64,000 nucleotides of DNA from an uncultured Gammaproteobacteria bacterium (GCA_913042265.1 CAJWKF010000002.1:1-64000); one strand, 5' to 3'; counted from the stretch's first letter, positions 9,428 to 20,150 are shown. Program-made: numbers and translations. Notes: generated by a model from the sequence alone, not told the origin.

Positions 9428-10312
9428 TTGAATAAGAATAATGAACCTTCTTTTAAAGGTGAACGGGTTTCTTTGTGGGACAAACTTGTTACACTGCCGC
9501 AATATCTTATTCCACAACATGTGTTTTCATTAGCGATGTATTGGATCACTCGCTGTGAAGTTGTATGGTTTAAAAACCTAATAATTAGTACAATTATCAA
9601 GCAATACAGGGTCAATATGGCTGAAGCAGCCGAGATGAATTTGGATTATTATTCGTCTTTCAATGCTTTTTTCACGCGATTATTACGAAATGACGCACGG
9701 GCTATCTCAGAGAGTGACATAGTATCACCTGTTGACGGTGTAGTAAGTCAGGTGGGGCCAGTGATATCCGGACAAATTGTCCAAGCAAAAGGTCAGGAAT
9801 ACAGTATATTGGCATTATTAGGTGGTGATGATGCGTTAACGTCGGAGTTTGCCGATGGTCAATTTGCTACAATTTATTTATCTCCAAAAGATTACCATCG
9901 TATTCACATGCCGGTCACAGGAACACTAAGAAAAATGCGCTATATTCCAGGCAAGTTATTCTCAGTTAGTCCGAGGACAGCAAGGGTTGTGCCAGATTTA
10001 TTCGCACGAAATGAACGCGTCGCAATAACATTTGATACAGATTTTGGCCCAATCGTAATGGTGTTGGTCGGTGCTATTTTTGTCGGAAGTATGGAAACTA
10101 TATGGGCGGGTCAAATCACTCCTAGTTACGGAAAAGTGATACAGCAGTGGACTTATAATGGTGAACAAGCTATCACGATAGAGAAGGGTCAGGAGATGGG
10201 GCGTTTTAATATGGGGTCTACAGTGGTAATGCTGGTCAGTAAAGATGCAGCTCTATTCAATGACAAAGTTGAGGCTGAAGCCACGATCCAGCTAGGAAAT
10301 GCAATGAGTTAA
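9428..10312 (+). CDS. psd: Phosphatidylserine decarboxylase proenzyme
   Basis: 294 aa; YSSFNAFFTRLL, PVDGVVSQVG, and C-terminal self-cleavage region FNMGSTVVML. TTG start. Confidence 0.95.
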   Translation: MNKNNEPSFKGERVSLWDKLVTLPQYLIPQHVFSLAMYWITRCEVVWFKNLIISTIIKQYRVNMAEAAEMNLDYYSSFNAFFTRLLRNDARAISESDIVSPVDGVVSQVGPVISGQIVQAKGQEYSILALLGGDDALTSEFADGQFATIYLSPKDYHRIHMPVTGTLRKMRYIPGKLFSVSPRTARVVPDLFARNERVAITFDTDFGPIVMVLVGAIFVGSMETIWAGQITPSYGKVIQQWTYNGEQAITIEKGQEMGRFNMGSTVVMLVSKDAALFNDKVEAEATIQLGNAMS

Positions 10313-10448
10313 GTGTTCTCACTCATGTTAAGGCATGGGAGTGTAAAGTCTTATGAGATCTTTGCAAGTAATAGAATAGTTTTGATGTTTTTAATAAATA
10401 TATTTTTGTAGACCTTCCCGTGTTGCGTATTAAATGTCTAATATAGTT

Positions 10449-10460
10449 ACTATCGATAGT
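10449..10460. promoter_or_regulatory. Perfect 12-bp palindrome ACTATCGATAGT upstream of the RND operon
   Basis: Exact inverted repeat in the 260-bp psd/RND intergenic region. Confidence 0.3.
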
Positions 10461-10572
10461 GTTATTTTTCAGCTAGTAGTAGAAGAAAATTATGTCTCTC
10501 CCGTATACGTTATCTCTAACACACTTCATACCGACATCTTGATTTAGGCAATACTTTATTTAGGAAACAAGC

Positions 10573-12870
10573 ATGAAGGAACCTTTTATCCAGCGATATA
10601 TCAGTTTTGTTATTACGCATCCATGGCGAATTTTTATCATGACTTTATTAGTGGTGATGAGTGCGGGGAGTGGTGGTCGCTTTATTGAGTTCACTAATGA
10701 TTACAGAGTGTTTTTCAGTGAAGAGAACCCTGAGCTGCAAGCTTTTGAAGAGATGCAGAACATTTATACTAAAACAGATAATGTCTTATTCGTTATAGCG
10801 CCAGAAGATAACAATGTTTTTAATTCCAGCACTCTAAATATGATTGCGGAATTAACAGAATTATCCTGGCAAATTCCTTACTCTACTCGTGTCGATTCGA
10901 TTACTAACTTCCAACATACTGTAGCAAAAGAGGATGATCTGTTAGTCGGAGATCTAGTTGATAGAAGAGCTACTTTGTCATTAAATGATATTTCTTATGT
11001 ACGTGAAGTTGCCTTAAATGAACCATTATTAGTTAATCGTTTGGTATCTGCATCTGGGCATGTAACAGGTGTGAATGTGACTATTCAGCTCCCCGGTATG
11101 TCATTAACTGAAGTCCCAGAAGTGGCTCAGTTTGCACGAGAGTTAAAGAGGACATTAGAGGCTAATTATCCTAATCATAAAATTTACATCACGGGTCTAG
11201 CGATGATGAATAATGCTTTTGGTGAGTCCTCTCAAAATGATATGACTTCTTTGGTTCCGATGATGTTTTTAACAATTATTGTCGTGCTGGGTATTCTGTT
11301 GCGTTCTTTTTCGGCAACTATTTCTTCAATAGTGATGATTTTCTTCACGATTATTTTTGCAATGGGATTGATGGGCTGGTTAGGCTGGAAATTAACACCA
11401 GCATCGGCATCGGCACCGACGATAATTATGACGATGGCTGTCGCCGATACGGTGCATTTATTAGTAACCTTCTTACATAACCTTCGTAAGGGCATGAACA
11501 AAGCCGATGCTATAGCGGATAGTTTACGTATCAACATACAGCCTATTTTTATAACAAGTGTCACGACTGCGATTGGTTTTTTAAGTATGAATTTTAGTGA
11601 TGTCCCACCTTTTCATGATTTGGGCAACGTGGTGGCAATAGGAGTGTTATTTGCATTTGTTCTTTCTGTGACTACTTTACCTGCGATGGTTATATTGATG
11701 CCAATGCGTATCAAGGTAAGAGAAGAACAAAAAAATGGTGTAATGAATTCTGTTGCCAATATTGTAATTGAACATCGTAAATTTCTTTTGCTTGTAATGG
11801 GATTAATAGCCATAGCTCTAATTGCTTTTTTACCTCAAAATAAACTAGATGATGGTTTTGTCGAATACTTTGACGAATCTGTTGATTTTCGGCAAGCGAC
11901 AGATTTTTCCAGTCAAAACTTGTCAGGAATTTATACTATTCAGTACTCATTAGATCAAGGTGGGAGTGGTGGTGTCAGCGAGCCAAAGTTCTTAGAAAAT
12001 GTTGAAATATTTTCCGAGTGGTTACGAGCGCAAGATGAAGTAATGCACGTGCAGACTATTACAGATACATTCAAACGATTGAATAAGAATATGCATGCTG
12101 ATGACCCTGATTTTTATCGTTTACCGGCCTCCAGAGAGCTGGCAGCGCAATATTTATTATTATATGAATTATCATTGCCTTATGGTTTAGACTTGAATGA
12201 TCAAATTGGTATTGATAAGTCACAAACACGTTTAATTATTACGCTTGAAAATCTATACACAGAAGAGATGTTAGGCCTAGAAAAGCGGATGTCAGACTGG
12301 CTGGATAGCAATATTGAGGATGTTAGTTATACTGTTGCGAGTCCGAGCTTGATGTTTGCACATATAGGTAAACGCAATGTAAACAGCATGTTGGCTGGGA
12401 CAACGCTGGCTTTAATTGTTATTTCATTTATCCTAATATTAGCTTTACGTTCAAGACGTATTGGTTTGATTAGTTTGGCACCGAATCTAATTCCTGCTGG
12501 AATGGCATTTGGCTTATGGGGACTAATGGTTGGGCAGGTTGGTTTGTCATTATCAGTTGTTGCAGGTATGACGTTAGGTATTGTAGTCGATGACACAGTC
12601 CATTTCTTAAGTAAGTATCTTCGAGCACGTCGTGAAAAAGGCATGGACGAAAAAGAGGCCGTACGCTATGCATTTAACACAGTTGGTGTTGCTCTATGGG
12701 TTACATCGCTAGTCCTAGTGATGGGTTTTTTGGTGTTAAGTCAGTCTCATTTCTCTCTTAACTCTGATATGGGTGCTATGGCTGCTATAACAATTGCTAT
12801 TGCTTTAATAATGGACTTTTTGTTTTTACCACCATTATTGATGAGATTAGAGGAAAAGCTAAATGTATAA
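10573..12870 (+). CDS. RND superfamily (MMPL-type) exporter
   Basis: 765 aa; two TM repeats, each with a large periplasmic loop, ...GMTLGIVVDDTVHFLSKYLRARREKG... and ...MAVADTVHLLVTFLHNLRKG... typical of COG1033-type RND proteins. Confidence 0.9.
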   Translation: MKEPFIQRYISFVITHPWRIFIMTLLVVMSAGSGGRFIEFTNDYRVFFSEENPELQAFEEMQNIYTKTDNVLFVIAPEDNNVFNSSTLNMIAELTELSWQIPYSTRVDSITNFQHTVAKEDDLLVGDLVDRRATLSLNDISYVREVALNEPLLVNRLVSASGHVTGVNVTIQLPGMSLTEVPEVAQFARELKRTLEANYPNHKIYITGLAMMNNAFGESSQNDMTSLVPMMFLTIIVVLGILLRSFSATISSIVMIFFTIIFAMGLMGWLGWKLTPASASAPTIIMTMAVADTVHLLVTFLHNLRKGMNKADAIADSLRINIQPIFITSVTTAIGFLSMNFSDVPPFHDLGNVVAIGVLFAFVLSVTTLPAMVILMPMRIKVREEQKNGVMNSVANIVIEHRKFLLLVMGLIAIALIAFLPQNKLDDGFVEYFDESVDFRQATDFSSQNLSGIYTIQYSLDQGGSGGVSEPKFLENVEIFSEWLRAQDEVMHVQTITDTFKRLNKNMHADDPDFYRLPASRELAAQYLLLYELSLPYGLDLNDQIGIDKSQTRLIITLENLYTEEMLGLEKRMSDWLDSNIEDVSYTVASPSLMFAHIGKRNVNSMLAGTTLALIVISFILILALRSRRIGLISLAPNLIPAGMAFGLWGLMVGQVGLSLSVVAGMTLGIVVDDTVHFLSKYLRARREKGMDEKEAVRYAFNTVGVALWVTSLVLVMGFLVLSQSHFSLNSDMGAMAAITIAIALIMDFLFLPPLLMRLEEKLNV

Positions 12871-13639
12871 ATTTTTTATAATACTGATGTTGACGGTCAC
12901 ATCACTAGCCGCTGCTCAAACTCCAGAAGAAAAAGGTTATGCGATTGCCTTAGAAACGGACAACCGGGATAAGGGTTGGGAAGATAGTTCTGCTGCAATG
13001 AAGATGGTGTTGAGAAATCGACATGGACAGGAGAGCATACGTCAAATTCGCGTGGTTAATTTAGAAATGGAAAGTGATGGGGACAAGGGCCTTACTGTTT
13101 TTGATGAACCACGTGATATTAAGGGCACAGCTTTTTTGAGTTATTCACACGCTCTAGTGCCTGATGAACAGTGGATTTATTTACCGGCATTAAAAAGAGT
13201 GAAACGTATTTCATCTAGTAATAAATCTGGACCATTTATGGGTAGTGAATTTGCCTATGAAGATATTAGTTCGTTTGAGATCCCTAAGTATGATTATTTA
13301 TATTTAAGAGATGAAGTGTTTGAAGGTAATAATTGCTATGTACTCGAGCTACGTCCACAGTACCAATATTCTGGATATACCAAAAGCCATGTTTGGATAG
13401 ATAAGAAGGAATACCGTAACCAAAAAGTAGAGTATTACGACCGTAAAAATAGTTTATTAAAAGTCCAGCGTTTTACTGATTACCAACTGTATTTAGGTCA
13501 GTACTGGCGGGCACATACTATGACAATGGACAACAAACAAAATGGAAAGTCGACGACGTTATACTGGACCGATTTTAAGTTTAAAACTGGATTAACTAGT
13601 GCCGATTTCAAGAAGAATGACCTTAAACGTCAGCGTTAA
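12863..13639 (+). CDS. Outer membrane lipoprotein-sorting protein (LolA-like, DUF/Pfam LolA_like type)
   Basis: 258 aa with signal peptide (MYKFFIILMLTVTSLAAAQ); DEQWIYLPALKRVKRISSSNKSGPFMGSEFAYEDIS, KSHVWIDKKEYRNQKVEYYD typical of the family. Overlaps RND stop by 8 nt. Confidence 0.87.
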   Translation: MYKFFIILMLTVTSLAAAQTPEEKGYAIALETDNRDKGWEDSSAAMKMVLRNRHGQESIRQIRVVNLEMESDGDKGLTVFDEPRDIKGTAFLSYSHALVPDEQWIYLPALKRVKRISSSNKSGPFMGSEFAYEDISSFEIPKYDYLYLRDEVFEGNNCYVLELRPQYQYSGYTKSHVWIDKKEYRNQKVEYYDRKNSLLKVQRFTDYQLYLGQYWRAHTMTMDNKQNGKSTTLYWTDFKFKTGLTSADFKKNDLKRQR

Positions 13640-14810
13640 AACCTTAGGTTGTTTAGGGCTGTTATATTGGCCTTTTAGTCATGCTCAAGCATACGAGTTG
13701 ACTGGGTATATATCTGGGGAACATCGGTACTCATTGAGTAATTCGCTCTTTTCTGAACCTGAACAACACGCATCCTCCGTGGCTTTTTCTCCAGAATTTT
13801 ACACGGAGTGGGATGAGGGTAGACAGAGTCTAATTATTTCGCCTTTCTTTCGTGTTGATACTCAAGATGTTGAGCGGACCCATTTGGACTTTAGGGAATT
13901 ACATTGGTTGTTAGTTCAAGATAGCTGGGAATTAAGAGTAGGTATTAGCAAAGTGTTTTGGGGTGTAACGGAATCTCAGCATTTAGTAGATGTGATCAAT
14001 CAGACAGATTTGGTTGAAAATAATGATACTGAAGATAAATTAGGTCAGCCCATGATTAACCTCAGCCTCTTTCAAAGCTGGGGTACTGTAGATTTATTTA
14101 TGATGCCATATTTCCGCGAGCGAACATATGTAGGGCTGAATGGGCGGCTTCGCTCGGCACTTGTAGTGGAAGAAAATTCAGCCAAATATGAATCAGGAGC
14201 GGGTCAGCGGCATCTTGATATTGCGGTCCGCTGGTCTCATAGTATAGGTGAATGGGATATAGGTTTATCGCATTTCTACGGCATTAATCGTGAACCATTG
14301 ATATTATTGAATAGCTCTCGTACAGCTTTAATTCCTTTTTATGAGACGATGAAGCAATCAGGATTAGATGTTCAATATACCTTTGAGTCTTGGCTATGGA
14401 AGCTGGAGACAATTCGTCGCGATACAAAATCTGATACTTTTACCGCGTTTACTGGGGGTGTGGAATACACATTTTACAATACCTTTGATAGTAATCTCGA
14501 TGTTGGTGTATTGGCCGAGTATTTGTTTGATGACAGAAATAGTGAGAGTTTAGCTTCTTTTGAAAATGATGGATTATTTGGCACACGGTTTACTTGGAAT
14601 GATGAGCAATCAAGTGAATTACTCTTTGGGTTAATTCATGACTTTTCAAGTAACGATGCTGGGTGGAGTGTTGAAGCCAGTCGTCGTATTGGCAATCGCT
14701 GGAAAGTATCGCTAGAAGCTAGATTTTATAATATTAAAGATAAAAATAGCGTGTTGTTCCCCCTGCGTAAAGATGACTATATACAGTTAGAGTTTATGCG
14801 ATACTTTTGA
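13617..14810 (+). CDS. Predicted outer-membrane beta-barrel protein
   Basis: ORF 13599-14810; ATG at 13617 gives a signal peptide MTLNVSVKTLGCLGLLYWPFSHAQA; alternating beta-strand pattern, C-terminal aromatic (…IQLEFMRYF*), overlaps upstream gene. Confidence 0.78.
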   Translation: MTLNVSVKTLGCLGLLYWPFSHAQAYELTGYISGEHRYSLSNSLFSEPEQHASSVAFSPEFYTEWDEGRQSLIISPFFRVDTQDVERTHLDFRELHWLLVQDSWELRVGISKVFWGVTESQHLVDVINQTDLVENNDTEDKLGQPMINLSLFQSWGTVDLFMMPYFRERTYVGLNGRLRSALVVEENSAKYESGAGQRHLDIAVRWSHSIGEWDIGLSHFYGINREPLILLNSSRTALIPFYETMKQSGLDVQYTFESWLWKLETIRRDTKSDTFTAFTGGVEYTFYNTFDSNLDVGVLAEYLFDDRNSESLASFENDGLFGTRFTWNDEQSSELLFGLIHDFSSNDAGWSVEASRRIGNRWKVSLEARFYNIKDKNSVLFPLRKDDYIQLEFMRYF

Positions 14811-14860
14811 GTGATAAAACGAGTTTATTTAAACAGGCTTCATTATTTACTTTTCAGCAT

Positions 14861-16330
14861 TCACACATTGTTACGCCATTGATGACATGGATCATCAAAG
14901 ATACGATTAACTTCTTCTGGGCCCCATGTACCGGCTTTATAAGTATGAATGAAATCTTGCTCTTTTGACCATTTGTTAATGATGGGATCAACCGTTTTCC
15001 ATGCTAGGCTCACTTCATCAGCACGTAAGAATAAAGAACGATCACCAATGATTGCATCAAGGATTAAAGCTTCATAAGCATCAAGCTTGTGTTTACTATC
15101 TTCTGTTTCAATTGTTTCTAGACCAACAGTATGTGCCGACAATTCAAGTCCTGGTTCTTTGGCTTGTAGCTCAATACGAATAGTATTGTCTGGTTGTAAT
15201 CCCATCAGTATCCAGTTCGCATGACTGCCACCGATATCTGTATTTTTGAATAATTCTTGCGGTGGCTTTTTAAAGCGTATGGCAATTGTTGCACGTGAAT
15301 CGGGCATACATTTACCTGTCCGTAAGTAGAAAGGTACATCTTTCCAACGTGGGTTATCAATGTAGACTTTCATGGCAGCGTAAGTTTCAGTGACACTATT
15401 TTCTGGCGCGTCATCTTCTTCTAAGTAGCCTTTCATATGCTGGCCACCTACTATACCGGAAGCATATTGGCCTCTGAAGGCGTGGCTGTCGACCATACTC
15501 TCTGTGATAGGCCTAATAGCTTTAAGAACCTTTACTTTTTCATCGCGTAATGACTCATCATTAAGATCATCCGGAGCTTCCATTGCGACCAAAGTCATTA
15601 CTTGTAATAAATGACTTTGAATCATGTCACGTAAAGCGCCAGAGCCATCGTAATAACCAGCGCGCCCACCCACTCCTTGTTGTTCTGCATGTGTTATCTG
15701 GATGTGGTCGATATAATTACGGTTCCATAAAGGTTCTAGTAATAAGTTAGCGAAGCGGAAAACAAAAATGTTTTGTACAGTACCTTTACCTAAATAATGA
15801 TCGATACGATATGTTTGTTTTTCCGTGAAATTTTGAGCAATAGTTTGTTCTAGTTTTGCAGCACTTTTTTGATCATAACCGAATGGCTTTTCAACAACTA
15901 AGTGTCGCCAACCATCATCTTCTTTATTTAAACTTACAGCTGCTAATTGGTCACCGACCACACCAAATAAAGAGGGGCTAATAGAAAGATAGAACACGAT
16001 ATTATGTGAATAATCTCGATTAGGATCCTTTAGCTGAGCGCTGAGTTCCTGATAAGAACTACTTTCAGTCAAGTCGCATTTGAAGTAGTCAACTTTACTT
16101 AAAAAGCACTTTAGAGAATCATCATCAAGACCATTACGTGCTTTAAGTGATACGTATTCGGTGACTTTTTCATGCCATTGAGAGAGAGTAGTTTCTTGCC
16201 TGCCCATACAGATAATACGGGTGTCATCAGTGAGACGGTTTTCGATATTTAAGTGATAAAGTGCAGGGAGTAGTTTCTTTTTTGCCAAATCGCCGGTGGC
16301 ACCAAAGATGATAATTGTACAAGGCTGCAT
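14861..16330 (-). CDS. zwf: Glucose-6-phosphate 1-dehydrogenase
   Basis: 489 aa; [37 protein letters not shown] motifs. Confidence 0.96.
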   Translation of the reverse strand: MQPCTIIIFGATGDLAKKKLLPALYHLNIENRLTDDTRIICMGRQETTLSQWHEKVTEYVSLKARNGLDDDSLKCFLSKVDYFKCDLTESSSYQELSAQLKDPNRDYSHNIVFYLSISPSLFGVVGDQLAAVSLNKEDDGWRHLVVEKPFGYDQKSAAKLEQTIAQNFTEKQTYRIDHYLGKGTVQNIFVFRFANLLLEPLWNRNYIDHIQITHAEQQGVGGRAGYYDGSGALRDMIQSHLLQVMTLVAMEAPDDLNDESLRDEKVKVLKAIRPITESMVDSHAFRGQYASGIVGGQHMKGYLEEDDAPENSVTETYAAMKVYIDNPRWKDVPFYLRTGKCMPDSRATIAIRFKKPPQELFKNTDIGGSHANWILMGLQPDNTIRIELQAKEPGLELSAHTVGLETIETEDSKHKLDAYEALILDAIIGDRSLFLRADEVSLAWKTVDPIINKWSKEQDFIHTYKAGTWGPEEVNRIFDDPCHQWRNNV

Positions 16331-16554
16331 ATTTTCTCCTGTTGCAAGCTGGGACTGTGTTTGTGACTATTTATAATGATTGGATTGTACATATATTTGG
16401 GAGCAAAAGCTGTGAAATATTCTATTTTAGGGCAGCGAAGTTTAATCGGCTTTAAAAAAAAGAACAAGCATAAGTGAGGGTAGGTTTAATTCTAGACACA
16501 AATAGGAAAGAAAAATTAAAGAGTAGTTGCAATAATCAAACTAAAAAAGATGAC

Positions 16555-17787
16555 TTAATCACTCTTGACCACATCAGTTATTCCACGATCTATTTTAGCA
16601 ACATAGCGTTTTTTACCAGCATTTTTATGCTTTTTAGCCTCTTTTTTAGCTGATTTCGGCTCCAAGCCTTTAAATTTACCAATTGGTAATTTTCCTTCTA
16701 GATGGTATTCAATACGTTCTAGGTTTTTTAGATCATGGTGCTCAACTAAATTGATGGCATTGCCAATTTTTTGAGCACGCCCAGTACGCCCTATTCGATG
16801 TATGTATACGTCACCTCGGAAAGGTAGATCATAGTTTATTACGTGACTTATATTACTTAAGTCTAATCCACGCGCTGCGACATCAGTAGCTACCATTACT
16901 TTAATCTGGCCAATACGAAATTTACGTGTTTTATCACGACGAATAGCCTGATTGAAATCTCCATGCATGACCTGAGCAGAAATATTGCGTGATTGAATCC
17001 ATTCGGCAACGTCTTCGGCTTGCTCTTTTTTATTACAGAATACGAGAGCACTTTGACAGGATATATCGTTGAGTATATGCAGCAAAAGTGCCTGCTTATG
17101 AGTTTTATTATCAGCAAAATAAACTGTTTGTGAGACTTGGGCTGACTTTTGATTAGCAGCGTCCACTTGAATAACTTCCGCATCAGATAACAGTTCTTCT
17201 GCAAAGATATCTATACCACTTCCAGATAAGGTGGCAGAAAACAAGCAAGCCTGAAAACCATTAGCAATAGTTGATAATATAGACAAAACGTCTGGACCTA
17301 AGCCCATGTCCAGCATACGGTCAGCTTCATCTATGACTACAATATCAATATCTGATAAGTCTACTATTTCATCAGAGACTAAATTTAATAAACGACCTGG
17401 AGTTGCAATGATGATGTCACATTTTTGAGATAAAAATTCAGTTTGTTTTGCTGGAGAAAACCCGCCTGTAATAATAGCTGTTTCAATATTTATATTTTTT
17501 GCTAGTTGCTTTACGACATGTTGGATCTGAAATGCTAACTCACGCGTCGGAGCCATCATCAAAATTTTAGGTTGCTGGGATCTATTTGGCTCATCAATTA
17601 GTTGCTGCAAGAGAGGCAATACAAAGGCAGCTGTTTTACCTGTCCCTGTTGCCGCTCCAGCCAATATATCCTTACCCTCTAAGATGACGGGAATTGCAGC
17701 TTCTTGAATAGCTGTTGGTGTCTTAAAGTCGAGCTTTTTTAAGGCTTGCAGTAATCGGTCATCTAGGAAAAAATCATCAAAGGTCAT
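16555..17787 (-). CDS. DEAD-box ATP-dependent RNA helicase (SrmB/RhlE-like)
   Basis: 410 aa; AATGTGKTAAFVLPLLQQL, APTRELAFQI, VIDEADRMLDMG, SATL, HRIGRTGRAQ; basic C-terminus. Confidence 0.93.
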   Translation of the reverse strand: MTFDDFFLDDRLLQALKKLDFKTPTAIQEAAIPVILEGKDILAGAATGTGKTAAFVLPLLQQLIDEPNRSQQPKILMMAPTRELAFQIQHVVKQLAKNINIETAIITGGFSPAKQTEFLSQKCDIIIATPGRLLNLVSDEIVDLSDIDIVVIDEADRMLDMGLGPDVLSILSTIANGFQACLFSATLSGSGIDIFAEELLSDAEVIQVDAANQKSAQVSQTVYFADNKTHKQALLLHILNDISCQSALVFCNKKEQAEDVAEWIQSRNISAQVMHGDFNQAIRRDKTRKFRIGQIKVMVATDVAARGLDLSNISHVINYDLPFRGDVYIHRIGRTGRAQKIGNAINLVEHHDLKNLERIEYHLEGKLPIGKFKGLEPKSAKKEAKKHKNAGKKRYVAKIDRGITDVVKSD

Positions 17788-17881
17788 GTATTTATGGAGG
17801 CATTTGGTTAATTAGAAATGCAGTTATCATAGCAGCCGTGATACTAAAAATGTTGCTCTAAAGGTTCTAGACAAATCATTT

Positions 17882-18757
17882 TTAAGCTTTCAAAACTAAT
17901 AGGCTACCTATAGACATGATTAAGCACGCAATTAATCGACTTTTGATGTTTTTCTCTTTAAAAATTCGGTAACCAAGAAAGACCTGCAGCACCATACTAA
18001 ACTGAAATAGTGCGAGCGAATAAGCGATGAGCAATTTTGACAATACGATCATAGTCAAATATTGCATTAAAAAAAGAGTTATAGCCAGATAGGTTAATTC
18101 GGGTAGGACTGGTTTTGCTTGTTGGAAGAAAGATTGTTCTTCTCTTTTATTAAAAAGAAAATAGCTAAGTATCGCTAGAGGGAAACCAATAAGGCACCAG
18201 AATATTGTAGTTGTTAGTGCTTGGCCTTCCATTACGGCATTTTTAAGAGGTAGGGTACCGATCGAAAATAATAAAATTGATAAAAAGCGATATTGAACAC
18301 CTCTATTCGTGAAAAGCATGAATAAGGATTGTTGATTAGTTGTCTTGGTTGTGCCGTGCATTAAGAAAAAGCTACCGGTGATGATAATTGAGATCCCGAG
18401 GAAACCTTGTGAGCTAGGCATTTCGCTAAGAAATACCATTGCTAAAAGCATTGAAATAACAATTTTATAGGCGTTCAGAGGTCCGAAAATAGAAAGATCA
18501 GTTTTAGATAAAGAGAAGACTAAAAATAAAGTTCCAGCCATATCAAGTAATGCCGCTATTACAATATTTACCCAGAAGTATTCGCTCAAGTGGACAATAG
18601 GAAGAGAGAGTAATATTGGTAAACTGATGACGGATAAGAGGGCATAAGATGCCATTACAATAAAAAGTGGATGATGATTTTGAATGGCTAATTTTTTTTG
18701 AAGTACATTCGCAAACGAAGCAAATATAACTCGACCGAATATGACTATTATTTCCAT
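17882..18757 (-). CDS. EamA/DMT-like multi-TM transporter
   Basis: 291 aa, about 10 hydrophobic segments in two EamA-like halves (e.g. IVIAALLDMAGTLFLVFSLSKTDLSIFGPLNAYKIVISMLLAMVFLSEMPSSQGFLGISIIITGSFFL). Confidence 0.75.
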   Translation of the reverse strand: MEIIVIFGRVIFASFANVLQKKLAIQNHHPLFIVMASYALLSVISLPILLSLPIVHLSEYFWVNIVIAALLDMAGTLFLVFSLSKTDLSIFGPLNAYKIVISMLLAMVFLSEMPSSQGFLGISIIITGSFFLMHGTTKTTNQQSLFMLFTNRGVQYRFLSILLFSIGTLPLKNAVMEGQALTTTIFWCLIGFPLAILSYFLFNKREEQSFFQQAKPVLPELTYLAITLFLMQYLTMIVLSKLLIAYSLALFQFSMVLQVFLGYRIFKEKNIKSRLIACLIMSIGSLLVLKA

Positions 18758-18787
18758 AAAATTTATGTAGTTAGCATTTATAAATTA

Positions 18788-19057
18788 TTATAAGAACTCT
18801 ACAAACAGCTCTGCTTTTTCTATTCGCTTATCAATAGACTTTATGGCACTGATTATTGCTTGCTCATCAGTTGCCTCAACTCTGCTTTCTAAAATATGGA
18901 AGTCTATTTGATGCTCAGATAGAATAGCTCTTTGATGTGCATTTAGAACATCCTCGTTGATATACAAGTCGGCTTTGTGCTTTATTATTTCGGCGAGAGC
19001 TTCTTTAAAACCTTCCGATGTGAAGATAAGATAAACCATTATTTTAATATTACTCAA
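18788..19057 (-). CDS. Small uncharacterised protein (89 aa), overlapping dctP-like gene end
   Basis: ORF overlaps the upstream dctP-like gene by 8 nt on the same strand, suggesting translational coupling; no motif recognised. Confidence 0.6.
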   Translation of the reverse strand: MSNIKIMVYLIFTSEGFKEALAEIIKHKADLYINEDVLNAHQRAILSEHQIDFHILESRVEATDEQAIISAIKSIDKRIEKAELFVEFL

Positions 19058-20150
19058 TAGCTAAGTAAGGGTTCTCAGAAATAGCGGACCAGGCATCATT
19101 TTTTTTACGGAAATTTTGGTAAGCATCATATACACGCTTAAACTTTGGATCACGTTCAGCCTCTTCGATAAGTGTTTCATTAGTTAATTTTTTGAGTGTA
19201 CTTAATACTTCATTGGGGAAACGGTTTATTTCGATACCCTCGCGCATACGCAGCTCATCCAAGGCTGCCATATTTTTTTGTTCCATCTCTGATAGCATTC
19301 TGAGGTTTTCTGCTTGAGCAGCATTACTAATAATTGCCTGCAAATCAATAGGTAAACTTTCCCAAGCACGTTGATTTATAGTTAGTTCAAGGACAGTGCC
19401 TGGCTCGTGCCAACCAGGATAATAATAATGTTTGGCAGCACGATATAGACCTAGTCGTTGGTCATGATATGGGCCAATCCATTCAGTAGCATCAATAGTA
19501 TTGCGTTCTAGTGCTGTATAAACTTCACTGCCAGCTAACAAAATTGGATTTCCACCTGCTTTTGCAAGGACCTTACCCCCAAGGCCGGGGATTCTCATTT
19601 TAAGGCCTTTAATATCTTCAAGCGAATTGATTTCTTTATTAAACCAGCCGCCCATTTGCACCCCAGTGTTTCCTAGAGGAAAAGGAATAACATGAAATGG
19701 TTTATATATTTCTCGCCACAATTCAAGACCTCCGCCATCATAGAGCCAGGCATTCATGCCTCTGGCCGTCATTCCAAATGGTACGGTAGAGAAGAACTGT
19801 GCCTCAGGTACTTTTCCCGCCCAATAGTAAGCACTGCCGTGGCCCATCTCCACAGATCCCTGAGATACAGCGTCAAAGGTTTGTAAGGGGGGAATGAGTT
19901 CACCTCCGGCATAGACTTTTATATCAAGTCGCCCGTTACTCATCACTCTAATATTATCAGCAAAGCGTTCTGCACCTTTTTGTAATACGGGGAAACCCGG
20001 AGGCCAAGTAGTTACCATTTTCCATTGGTAGTTTTGTTTTGTTTCAGCCTGTTGTGAAGTGGGGGCTGATGGAGTTTGATCGCTACATGCGACTACTACA
20101 TTAAGGCATAGTGTGATGAGTGATAGCCGAAGCCAGGTGTAATTAGTCAT
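19050..20150 (-). CDS. TRAP transporter substrate-binding protein, DctP/TakP family, lipoprotein-type
   Basis: 366 aa; lipobox-like LCLNVVVACSDQ; WKMVTTWPPGFPVLQKGAERFADNIRVMSNGRLDIKVYAGGELIPP, GPYHDQRLGLYRAAKHYYYPGWHEPG. Confidence 0.9.
   Translation of the reverse strand: MTNYTWLRLSLITLCLNVVVACSDQTPSAPTSQQAETKQNYQWKMVTTWPPGFPVLQKGAERFADNIRVMSNGRLDIKVYAGGELIPPLQTFDAVSQGSVEMGHGSAYYWAGKVPEAQFFSTVPFGMTARGMNAWLYDGGGLELWREIYKPFHVIPFPLGNTGVQMGGWFNKEINSLEDIKGLKMRIPGLGGKVLAKAGGNPILLAGSEVYTALERNTIDATEWIGPYHDQRLGLYRAAKHYYYPGWHEPGTVLELTINQRAWESLPIDLQAIISNAAQAENLRMLSEMEQKNMAALDELRMREGIEINRFPNEVLSTLKKLTNETLIEEAERDPKFKRVYDAYQNFRKKNDAWSAISENPYLAIE

Noticed and set aside
9263-9615. Minus-strand ORFs in the apaG-psd gap and psd 5' end
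   Set aside because: Low-complexity, no family resemblance, antisense to psd.
11232-12673. Minus-strand ORFs inside the RND gene
   Set aside because: Antisense shadows of a strongly supported long CDS.
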